Origin: Raffaelea ambrosiae
Taxonomy: Eukaryota > Ascomycota > Sordariomycetes > Ophiostomatales > Ophiostomataceae
Direction: 5' to 3'
NCBI GenBank assembly: GCA_002778195.1
Contig: PCDI01000006.1
Span: forward strand, 2,237,950 to 2,301,949
Length of the DNA stretch: 64,000 bases
The translations under genes and the position numbers were made by a program. Shown one piece after another: positions 23,462-32,304 of the stretch; position 1 is the first letter of the stretch, and every line of letters starts with the position of its first letter. The notes under the pieces are model-generated. The model was given only the letters and a program-made list of their open reading frames with translations, searched no databases and had not been told where the DNA came from.

Positions 23462-25411
23462 CTATGTCGCCGAGTACACCCCAGACACAAACCGCCCGCA
23501 TACCACCCGCTGCTCCACACTCGCCTTCCGGCCCTGGCCGTCCTTGCCCAGCCGCGCCGTCGTCCGCGGCGTGATCCCCAGCCGCTCCCGGGCCTGGCCC
23601 AGATTGAGGCTGCCGCCGCCCAGGATGCCTCTGCCCAGCCGGCTCAGCACCGTGTTCGGCTCCCGGTCCAGCGGCGGAATATGCACCGGCTCGCACTGGT
23701 TGCTCCGCTTGCCCGTGCCCAGCTGGTAGAACTCGTTGCCGCCCCACCAGAGGACGTCGGCACCGAAACTGATGTCCGTGATCGGGGCGTCGGCCGTGGC
23801 CGGGGCTTTGCTGGGGTTTGATGTGATCCTCGTTGCATTGTCCAGCACGGCGCTGGCGTGTGTGGCGCCGACCGACAAGCTCGACAGCCGCAGCGGCACC
23901 ATCTTGCCGTCTGCCTCGCTGTACTCGCTCAGCCCCGAGAGCGCCTTGACCTTGTTGGGGCCGTTCAGCGAAATGTGCATCCACTTGCCCGTGCCCAGGT
24001 TGCCGTAGATGCCCGATCCGCACGCCCACGTGTCGGCCACGATCCGCTTGCGGTCCTTGGGCCCAGTCTCCAGGTCCACTGTAAAGAACGTATTGTTTCC
24101 GCCAGCCGCAATGGACGTCACCCGCGGCGGCGTCGGCTTCACGGTGCTCGTCGTCACGATGGCGTCGCCCTTGGGATAGAGCTCCTCGACAGGGATCTGC
24201 GTGGGCAGCTCGGTCGATGGGAACGTCGGCGACGCGGGGATGCCCAGCTGGCCGGCGCCGTTGTCGCCAAAGGCAAAGATGCGCCCCGTCTTGTCGAGGA
24301 CGACCGAGTGGGTGTCACCAGCCGCGATCTTCTGAACAGGAATGCCGCGCAGGCCAGGCACCTCGTACGGCTGGTCCAGGGGCGCCGACTTGGTGCGGGT
24401 CTCCCAGGTCAGGCCGGGCACGCCCATCTGGCCCTTGCTCGGGAAAACTTCGAAGCTGGCGACGAACGAAAACACGCGGCCCTTGGACGTCAGCAAGACG
24501 CCGTGCTCGGTGCCGCTGCTGATGTCCACCACACGCTCGCCGAAACCGAGGTCAGGCGGCGTGATGGTCCGGTAGTGGACGATATCGCTGTTGTTGCCGG
24601 AAGACCAGAAGAGGCGTCCGAGGTACGAAGACGAAGACGACGAACCAGTCGGCGCTGCTCCGGAGGCCGTGGTGTTCTTGTATGCCACAGCTGCCTGATG
24701 CTGGTCGGCCTGCGAGATGGGCAGGGAGTAGACGGTGCCCCCCTTGGACAGAGCGAGCACCCGGTCCTTGGAGCGGCACACTTTGATAATGTCCTTGCCG
24801 GTCAGCGTGGCCACGGGCTCTGGCGTCGGGGAGGAGGCAGACGATGCGCCACGTCCGAAGAAGGCCACGCCCCATTGCACCACATCTCCCTTCTCGGTCA
24901 CGGCCAGGCCGGCGTCCTGGTCAAGTCGCAGATCACGCAGCAGCTGGCCATCAAAGAAGGCGATGCGCCGCGGCTCTTTGATGAGGGTCTCGGGCAAGTC
25001 GGGCGCGACCACCCGGCCACTGTTTGAACCCCATGCAAAGACGCCTGGGTTCTCAAGGCTGTTCTGAACCTGGCGATGCTGCGGGCTGATGGTGTTGGCC
25101 GTCGAGTCGATGGCGAACTCAGCCTTGGGGATCACCAGCTTGGACTCGGCCTTCTTCTGGTTCTCGATTCGCTTGGAAAGGACACTGTATCCGTAGCAGC
25201 CCGCGCCCACCAGGACACCAAAGGCCGCCACCTCGATCATTCCGCCGCCTCGGCGCCTCCGCGTGAGTTTCCGTTGCGGTCGTGGTGCTGTCGCCTTCCC
25301 CAGAAGACCCCGCGGTCCGTCGCCGCCGTTGCTGTTCCAGCGCACGGCCACACGGGCTGGCCTCGGCGCCAGAGTGGCTGCGGCGACGGTGGCTCTGCGT
25401 ATCGAGGCCAT
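23462..25411 (-). CDS. FMP25: Fmp25-like mitochondrial RCC1-repeat protein
   Basis: An uninterrupted frame of 649 aa starting at 25411. The N-terminus is basic and Ala-rich without acidic residues (a mitochondrial presequence), followed by a polybasic RRRRGGG patch and a single hydrophobic segment at about residues 58-78. The rest is built of RCC1-type blades: GVFAWGSNSGRVV, then AAGDTHSVVLDKTGRIFAFG with DNGAGQLG, ADTWACGSGIYGNLG, and VLWWGGNEFYQLGTGKRSN. Together these should form a beta-propeller facing one side of the inner membrane. In yeast, Fmp25 is a mitochondrial protein implicated in respiratory complex III assembly; that role is transferred by similarity. I placed the start at the second Met of the open frame because the presequence begins there. 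It is transcribed away from the next gene, with only 247 bases between them. Confidence 0.83.
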   Translation of the reverse strand: MASIRRATVAAATLAPRPARVAVRWNSNGGDGPRGLLGKATAPRPQRKLTRRRRGGGMIEVAAFGVLVGAGCYGYSVLSKRIENQKKAESKLVIPKAEFAIDSTANTISPQHRQVQNSLENPGVFAWGSNSGRVVAPDLPETLIKEPRRIAFFDGQLLRDLRLDQDAGLAVTEKGDVVQWGVAFFGRGASSASSPTPEPVATLTGKDIIKVCRSKDRVLALSKGGTVYSLPISQADQHQAAVAYKNTTASGAAPTGSSSSSSYLGRLFWSSGNNSDIVHYRTITPPDLGFGERVVDISSGTEHGVLLTSKGRVFSFVASFEVFPSKGQMGVPGLTWETRTKSAPLDQPYEVPGLRGIPVQKIAAGDTHSVVLDKTGRIFAFGDNGAGQLGIPASPTFPSTELPTQIPVEELYPKGDAIVTTSTVKPTPPRVTSIAAGGNNTFFTVDLETGPKDRKRIVADTWACGSGIYGNLGTGKWMHISLNGPNKVKALSGLSEYSEADGKMVPLRLSSLSVGATHASAVLDNATRITSNPSKAPATADAPITDISFGADVLWWGGNEFYQLGTGKRSNQCEPVHIPPLDREPNTVLSRLGRGILGGGSLNLGQARERLGITPRTTARLGKDGQGRKASVEQRVVCGRFVSGVYSAT

Positions 25412-25658
25412 TGTGAGGGACTGCAGGCGTGATTGACGTCTGTTCAGTGGGTTTGGGAAATTTTCCCGCACATGGTTTTTTTTTTTTTGGCCACGGAGAT
25501 GATGCTCTTTTTGCAGTTCTATCGCGGCAATTGGGTGTGCTATTTTTTGGGCCCTCTCGGCGTTTTAGTACACGGACGTGTAGAAATTGCTAGCTTCTGA
25601 TTTGACAGCCACACTGGCTGGATCTCCAGGCGCATTGTATGAATGCACCGAGCCACCT

Positions 25659-26321
25659 CTACCACTGCAGACGCACGAACAAAACTGACTCTGGGTAGGA
25701 ACGCAAAATGCATAGCACCAAAAAAAGTACAATGGCTTTGCCTACGAAGATCCCAAATAGACGTCTTTTCTCATCGCACCAGAGACTCTCACTGCACGAG
25801 AGATGGCTCAGTTCGGGTCGGCTTCAGAAACAAGACGATAAAGAGAGGACTTACATCGCGTCTAAGAAATCTTCGATCACTGTGACGGCTTCTGCAGCCA
25901 TTTCTGACACACGAGAAATGGACGATTGGTATTCGTCTATGAAAAGCTCCAGGGCTTCCACCTCTATGATGCTTTTCTGGCCCCGATTGCGTATATATAT
26001 CCCAAGCAAGCTGCTGTGAAGCTCGGATACTTTCGTAAGTGCTTTACTTGTTTTCAGCAGGAGGTCCAAGTTCTGTCTCATGACGTTGCTGACGTTTCTA
26101 TATCTGGGGGCGTGCAGATTGATTGCATTCTCGATGATCGGCGCAGCCCAGCGGAGCATCTCCAATGGCTCCCGGAGGCTGTTTTGCGATATTTTATCAG
26201 CCGCCTGAAGTCTTTGCAGTTCTTTTAAGAGCCTTTTGGCTTGGGCGACGTCTTCGTCTGTGCTGTAGGTCTGAACGCCTGGTGTTGAGTTGATGTTTTG
26301 CGCGCTTGTGGTGCATGCCAT
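25659..26321 (-). CDS. Unknown helical protein with predicted C-terminal membrane anchor
   Basis: Exon 1 is 26321-25855; I infer a 63-base intron (GTAAGT donor, GTGCAG acceptor) and exon 2 at 25791-25659, giving 199 aa. Without splicing the frame stops after 156 residues, immediately at the donor (GATGTAAGT), typical of read-through into an intron. Exon 1 is almost entirely amphipathic helix with regular Leu/Ile spacing (for example AKRLLKELQRLQAADKISQN and VMRQNLDLLLKTSKALTKV). Exon 2 adds a hydrophobic stretch, FGIFVGKAIVLFLVLCILRS, ten or so residues from the end. This predicts a tail-anchored or single-pass membrane protein. I do not recognise the family. Exon 2 rests on splice signals and phase alone. 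It is divergent from COG3, 498 bases away. Confidence 0.5.
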
Positions 26322-26819
26322 GTTGAGCTCGAGGAGATGGTCCGGGAATTAGAGGGCCTGCTTGATGTTTCGTGGTGATCATTTCAAACTCACGAGATGC
26401 AAGTTTTCACAGATAGTGACAGAACAACAGACTTCCTTCTTGTTGCCGCGCTCTTTCCCTCTCCATTTCACCCTCACTTACACAAGGCAGGAGCGAAATG
26501 GGCTTAAACAGGCAAGCGCGACCGACCACGGCTGCCAAAGGCTGGCCGACCCACTAAAACCGAATGGTCCCCCACACCAGTGAGCACTGCTCCTCTTGCA
26601 CCGTGTCCTTGGTGTCACAGTTACGAATTTCCCACGACTCCGACTCCACCACCGCCAACCTGCACAAAAGGTGCCCAGCCAGACACACGCAAGCCCTCCC
26701 CGATTCTGTCTGCGTGCGCGCGTGTGGAGGTGTCTGGCCATCTTGTCCGCGCCCGAACAAGCTTCGCATTCCCTCATTTTCTGTCTTCTAAGCGCCCGCC
26801 CCTCTCCTCCTCCGCAACA
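26322..26819. promoter_or_regulatory. Divergent promoter region for the helical gene and COG3
   Basis: Nearly 500 bases separate two divergent start codons. The part next to COG3 is CT-rich on the plus strand. No motif was assigned. Confidence 0.5.
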
Positions 26820-29591
26820 ATGTACGAAGACGCTTGGTACAGCTTCGTGCCAGAGCTGCAGCAACGGGGACGTGGCCCCTCTGGCCACCGACGCCGGGAA
26901 TCCCTACTGCAGCAGCCGAATGTGGGTACAGTTGTCTCCCCTGGGTCCCGTGCCTAGCTAACCTCTTCACTTTCTTCCTTGGTACAGGGCACCAACGGCC
27001 AACCTGAGGTTGTTGTCGAACCGCTTGACAAGCTGCTCGAGGAAGACGCCGACGACGACGAAGACGATCTGCTCCAGGCACGTGCGGCTGCCTTGGCGCG
27101 AGGAACGCGCTCGTTCTCCGACCTAAAGAGTGCGGGGGCGACGGCAGCACGAACTCGGCCGACACCGGCGACACCGGCGACACCGAAAGTGAACGGATTC
27201 AACGGCATAAGAGCACGAAACAGCCGGAAGAGACGAAAGAAGAAGGAGGTTACGCTCGAAGCGCTGTCCATTGCAGATCCAGCCATTGGGTCTGGGCAGA
27301 GCATTGAATACCGGAAGCAGCATGAGGTGCCGGTTCTCCTCGACTCGCACGACCCAGAGCTGCTCGAGGCAAGCCAACAGGAGTTTTTGTACGTCATGTA
27401 TTACAGCCATGCTTGCGAGATACACAGAAGTCGGCCCGAAGCTGAGGCGCAGCTGGACCAGACCTGGACCGGAGCTAAAGTAGCTGACAGCGTCTGACTT
27501 TGGACAGAGTATACCGAGACCAACTCGAATTGACCGAGCGGCATCTTGGGCGGTTAATAGACGACACGAACGGGGCTCTACAACTTCTTTCCTCTCTTGC
27601 CGACTCGTTCCGGTCGGTGGAGGAGCAGACCACCTCGTTCCAGGCACAATGCGACGACCTGCTGTCCGAACAGCGCCGACTGGAGACCCTTGCCGACGAG
27701 GTCGGCACCGACCTACACTACTACACATACCTGGAAAACGTCACGCGACGCCTCAATGCTCCAGGAGCCAGTCGTCTGGTCGACGACGAAGCGTTTTCAG
27801 AGATAATGCAGAACCTGAATTCTTGTATAGCGTTCATGGCCCAGCATGTGAGTACCGCGCGGAGGGGATGCAGAGAGATAATACGATAGTGCTCGTTGTG
27901 GACCGCCAGATTGACATACTGACAATCATAGCCCACATACCGCGACGCAGACTCCTACCTGGCACGATACCAGTCTCTCCTAACCAAGGCCCTTCATTTA
28001 TTGGAGGTTGGCTTCACAGCTCGCCTGGAGAAGATCTCCACAGAACTGTCAAAGCAGATTGCTGCTACGCAGTCCGAATCAGCGCAGCACGCCCTTGCTT
28101 ATGGCCGCTTCGAGGAGCTGCTCGTGGACGACTCTTACTCTCTGGTCCCCAACGTGCAGGAGGTGGTGGCCAAGGCATACGACCATAACGGCATGCCACG
28201 CACTGACCAACAGAGCTTCTCGATCTACGTAAACACGGCAAACAATATCTTCCAGTCCTATCTGGGATGGCGTGACCAGGGCCTCAAGCCAATCGTACAG
28301 AAGGAGCTCGATGCGTTCCGCGCCGATGCCAAGAGCGCGTCGGTGGAGGCAGCGTCACGCAGCTTTATCAAGCAGAGTTTTGAGCGATCGTACAGCGAAG
28401 CACAACTGTTCACCAAGATCTTTGCCCTTGACGCACAGTACAGCACCAACTCGGAGTCGGCGTTTGGGACCATACGGTCCCACCGCAGCGAGCTCGTCAA
28501 CGCGGTCAACATTGCACCGGTGGCTACACACCTCCAGGCGGCCCTGACGGCCGCGGGCGACCTGACGGTGGTCTGCAATGTTCTTGGCTGGGTCACGCAC
28601 GAGTATCTTCTCTTGGAGTATGACGACGAAGACCCGGCAGAGACGTCGGCCTTTTCAGCGCACAGCCGGCAACTTGCCGCCCGGCTGCTAGCCGAACACC
28701 TATGGGTGTTTGCCGACGCTCTGTTCGAGGCCGAGGTGTCCAAGAGCATTACTAGGGCAGCAGTGGTGCCAGAAGCACTGAAGATTGTGCCGGTTGTCAA
28801 TGGACAGGCTGCGTCCAATGCGTACCCACCAGTCCGGCGGGCATTGGAGCTGCTGGTCATGTTTGACCAGGCCATGCCCAAGGAACGATGTGTAAGCTGG
28901 AATTTCTGAAATGAAGTGTTCTCTATGGCGTGCTAACAGTTTTGGTCAACAGCAACGAGACAGTCCAGTCGTTTTCAAGATTGTCAAGGAGACCATCGCG
29001 GCATTGCAGAGGGCAGAAGCGCGGATCAAGTCCGGGCGGCTTAGCACGGATGCAGACCTGTTCATGATCAAGAACCTGCTGATCCTCAAGAACGAGCTTC
29101 TGTCACTAGAAATTGGTGACATTCGCAGTAACGGCGATGCGGGTATGCAGCACTTTGGCCAGATCTGGGACGCGCTCAGCCTGGCACAGAACCTCGTGGG
29201 CTATTTCAGCACGTTCATCCCCACCACATCTTCTCTCTGGTCAAGAGCAACAGGCGGAGGAGACAAGGCCGCCTCGACACCGGGCGGTTTATCGGCCACC
29301 TCGCTGTCAGGGACGAACGGCAGCTCAGAGCAGGACGTGGGCGAGCAATTAGACGATGCACTGCGGCGGTCGATCAATGCCTTTACGCACCGATGGGGCA
29401 AGCAGATCCACGACGCGACATCGCGGAAGCTGGGAGGCAAGAACGTGGCCAAGATCGAGCGGGAGCTGGAGGAGGTGCTGCAGGCAGCCTTTAGCAACCA
29501 GCCGGAGGTGATTGCGAAGCTCAAGGAGGCGATCCAGATCCAGGCGCAGGCTCAGGACGAGCAGAAGGGTAGCAAGATCAGCCGGGTGTGA
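26820..29591 (+). CDS. COG3: Conserved oligomeric Golgi complex subunit 3 (Sec34)
   Basis: Five exons: 26820-26921, 26988-27388, 27508-27847, 27932-28891 and 28953-29591, together 813 aa. All joins keep phase; the first donor is the less common GTGGGT. Blocks typical of Cog3/Sec34 appear in order: YRDQLELTERHL and ALQLLSSLADSF, QCDDLLSEQRRLETLADEV, YYTYLENVTRRLNAPG, then SYLARYQSLLTKALHLLEV and the long C-terminal helical domain with FSIYVNTANNIFQSYLGWRDQ. Cog3 is in lobe A of the COG tether, which captures vesicles recycling Golgi enzymes. The acidic segment after the first exon (LLEEDADDDEDDLLQ) and a basic RNSRKRRKKKEV patch are weakly conserved. The second intron is 119 bases; reading through it would stop within about 40 codons. 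An unspliced call would break the gene into four open frames. Confidence 0.9.
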
Positions 29592-30767
29592 GGATTTCAT
29601 GACTAGGGGTTGGCATCTCGACAAAATCAGCCGAATGGGAACGGGGGGGGGGAGGGACGAGGATGAACTAGGGAGTGCGTGCCAGCGACTTGATTGTCTT
29701 TGGCCTTTCAGTTGGAAAAGCAAAACAAAAGGAAACAAGGAAACAAGGAAACACGAGGGGGGGAGACACAAATAAAGCACAAAAGCATTGGGTCCGTGGA
29801 GACTACATAGCTATGTAATGAGGCACGGAATCTAGTAATGAAGATGATTTGACTGCACGTGGGAGGTAAAGTTCTCCTGTGTATCTAGTCCAGTTTGTTC
29901 TGGACTGTCGACGAGTAGGGAACCAATTGCCCCTTCCATTCGATATACCATTGGGAGAAGAACCGATTGCACAAGGCTGTTCTGTCATCGGTTGTGCCTT
30001 CCTCTCTCGTGCTCTTTCCTCTTTTACGTCTAGTCGCGGGCGTCTTACCCCAAGCCAGGCCGATGACGGACAGAGGGGGGGGGGATCTTAAACGACCCGG
30101 AGCACGCCATTCTGTGGTGTGGGGCACCACAAAAAGAAGGGTGTTATCAGGGTGCGGGTGCGTGCCAATGCGGGTGCTTGCCCAGTGCGGGTGCGTGCCA
30201 GAAACGGCAGTGTTGCTGTCTCTGGGGAAGGATGCGGGCGAGCAGATAGCCTGTAGTTAGTTGGTTTACGAGCCTGTATGGCAGAGCTAACGAAGTAGCT
30301 CTTTTGCAATTGGCCTATTGTCGTTCGCCCATTTTATTTTCTAGTTCAGCTCAAGCACGGCAGCAGGATTTATTGGGGTTTTTTTGATTTAGTGATTTCC
30401 ATGGCGTATTATCAAGGGTCCTTTTTTTTTTTCTTATCAAGCACAACGACAAGAATAAAAAATTAGACGACAACACAGAAGACCCTACCCAACTTCCCGC
30501 GGGAGCTGACCTTGCCTGACAAAGAGAGAGAAGAGAGAAAGTCCCCCTCCTCGCTCCTCCTCTTTGTTTCTGTTCTGCGACGCTCCTTCGTGTCTCCTTG
30601 GAAGCTCGTATTTCTTGTCCTCTGCGGCCCAATTGTGTAACCCAATTGGCAAATCGCCGAGGCCGATATCGACATCGCGAGGGCTGCGCTACCCTGTTTT
30701 TTGGTCGCAACCCGGAGTGCGCTCAACGCCCGACACAACTCTCCCTCACCACCCCCCAGTCGCAGCC
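29592..30767. promoter_or_regulatory. Spacer between COG3 and the mitochondrial carrier gene
   Basis: This holds the 3' flank of COG3 and the promoter of the next plus-strand gene. A GC-rich direct repeat of about 21 bases (GTGCGGGTGCGTGCC-type, three copies) lies at about 30153-30205. The 250 bases before the carrier start are CT-rich. No gene is seen. Confidence 0.5.
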
Positions 30768-31822
30768 ATGGAGGTCATCGAGGACAAGCCTGAAAACTCG
30801 CTGCAGACGGCCAAGGACCTCTTCGCCGGCGCCGCAGGCGGCATTGCCCAGGTCCTCCTCGGTATGTGTTCTTGCCTTTTGTGTCCTCGCCTTTTGTGTC
30901 CTCGCCTTTTGTGTCCTCGCCTTTTGTGTCCTCGCTTCGCTCGTTCTTTGTGTTCTCGCTTCGCTCGTTTTCGCATGACTGACTTCCTCCCCCCCCCGCA
31001 GGCCAACCGTTCGACATTGTCAAGGTCCGCCTCCAGACGTCCACCGCCTACCCCAACGCCTTCGCCGCCGCCGCCTCCATCTGGCGCAACGAGGGGCCCC
31101 TCGCCTTCTACAAGGGCACCCTCACCCCCCTGCTCGGCATCGGCGCCTGCGTCTCCGTCCAGTTCGGCGCCTTCCACCAGGCCCGCCGCTGGTTCGAGGC
31201 CCGCAACGTCCAGGCCCGCGGCCGGCCCGACCTGACCTACGGCGAATACTACGCCGCCGGCGCCTTCGCCGGCGTCGCCAACTCCGTCCTCTCCAGCCCC
31301 ATCGAGCACGTCCGCATCCGCCTCCAGACCCAGCCCCACGACCCCGCCAAGCGCCTCTACGCCGGGCCCCTCGACTGCGTCCGCCAGCTCCTCCGCCCCG
31401 CCCACGGCGGCCTCACCCACGGCCTCTTCCGCGGCTACCACATCACCGTCTGGCGCGAGGCCCAGGGCTACGGCGTGTGGTTCCTCACCTTTGAGTGGCT
31501 CATGAACGCCGACGCCGCCCGCAACAAGGTCCAGCGCGACGCCATCCCCGCCTACAAGGTCGCCCTCTACGGCGGCCTCGCCGGCGAGGCCCTCTGGCTC
31601 GCCTCCTACCCGCTCGACGTCATCAAGAGCAAGATGCAGACCGACGTCGCCGACCGCGCCACCCAGCAGTTCAAGAGCACCGCCGACTGCATCCGCCAGA
31701 CCTGGCGCGGCGAGGGCCTGCGCGGCTTCTGGCGCGGCCTGGCCCCGACGCTGCTGCGTGCCATGCCCGTCAGCGCAGGAACCTTTGCCGTCGTCGAGGC
31801 CACCATGCGGGCGATCAACTAG
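30768..31822 (+). CDS. YMC1: Mitochondrial carrier family protein, YMC1/YMC2 type
   Basis: Two exons, 30768-30861 and 31002-31822, encode 304 aa, the normal length for a three-repeat SLC25 carrier. Each repeat has its signature after the odd-numbered helix: PFDIVKVRLQT, PIEHVRIRLQT and PLDVIKSKMQT. The sequences around them (FAGAAGGIAQVLLGQPFD, FYKGTLTPLLGIGACVSVQF, NSVLSSPIEHVRIRLQTQ) are closest in memory to yeast Ymc1/Ymc2, inner-membrane carriers linked to amino-acid and glycine metabolism; the transported substrate is not certain. The third signature is standard, so the carrier should be active. Codon use is extremely C-biased at third positions, suggesting high expression. The single 140-base intron contains a striking 15-bp tandem repeat. 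The gene is convergent with TIP20. Confidence 0.88.
30871..30974 (+). repeat. Tandem repeats inside the carrier-gene intron
   Basis: Four near-perfect 15-base units CTCGCCTTTTGTGTC (30871-30930; the first has one substitution) are followed by two longer units beginning CTCGCTTCGCTCGTT (30931-30974). They make up most of the intron between the GTATGT donor and the polypyrimidine tract. Confidence 0.9.
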
Positions 31823-32304
31823 GGAGGGGGGGGGAAGAAAGTGTGTGAAACGAGAGTGTCTCTCTCTACGCGGGGGGCGAGGAGTGGTTCTTTCATCCAG
31901 TTCTTCAACAACGGGGGAAAAAAAAGGCAGGAAAGCCTCTATCAAAAGTGACAAAAAGGGAAGCAACCCCAAAAAGCCAAGTTCTTTTTCTTCTCTTCTT
32001 TTTCTTGTTTTTTTTTTCTCTCTACAGTTTCATTTCTCTCTTGGTCTTATTCTGGTTCCGTTTGGGCGTTTTTGTCGATTTCTTATTCTTCATTCTCATT
32101 CATGTTTTTTTTATTTCCATCTCATGTCCTGTATTCCGTTGCACCATGAATGTCATGCTGCGCTCTAGTATTTGTCCCTTTTTTTTATCATGCCTACATT
32201 ACACTTGTTACAGCTTCCAAACAGCTTTCAACAGAAGTCTCATAGAATAGGAGCATCCCACGGATATCTCACTGTTTATCTTTTTTGCCTCGGTTCTGTG
32301 TCTC
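31823..32304. other. Convergent 3' flanks of the carrier gene and TIP20
   Basis: A T-rich spacer of 482 bases with several T runs on the plus strand after the carrier stop. No gene or RNA feature is seen. Confidence 0.6.

Noticed and set aside
23858..25027. 389-codon plus-strand frame antisense to FMP25
   Set aside because: It mirrors the GC-rich third positions of the RCC1-repeat gene and has no family features.
26922..26987. Possible alternative start of COG3 within exon 2
   Set aside because: The first exon with MYEDAWYSFVPELQ joins in phase through a 66-base intron with a CTAAC branch site and matches the expected fungal Cog3 opening.
30746..31972. 408-codon minus-strand frame over the carrier gene
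   Set aside because: It is an antisense shadow with Gly/Val/Glu-rich composition; the sense strand encodes an unambiguous carrier.
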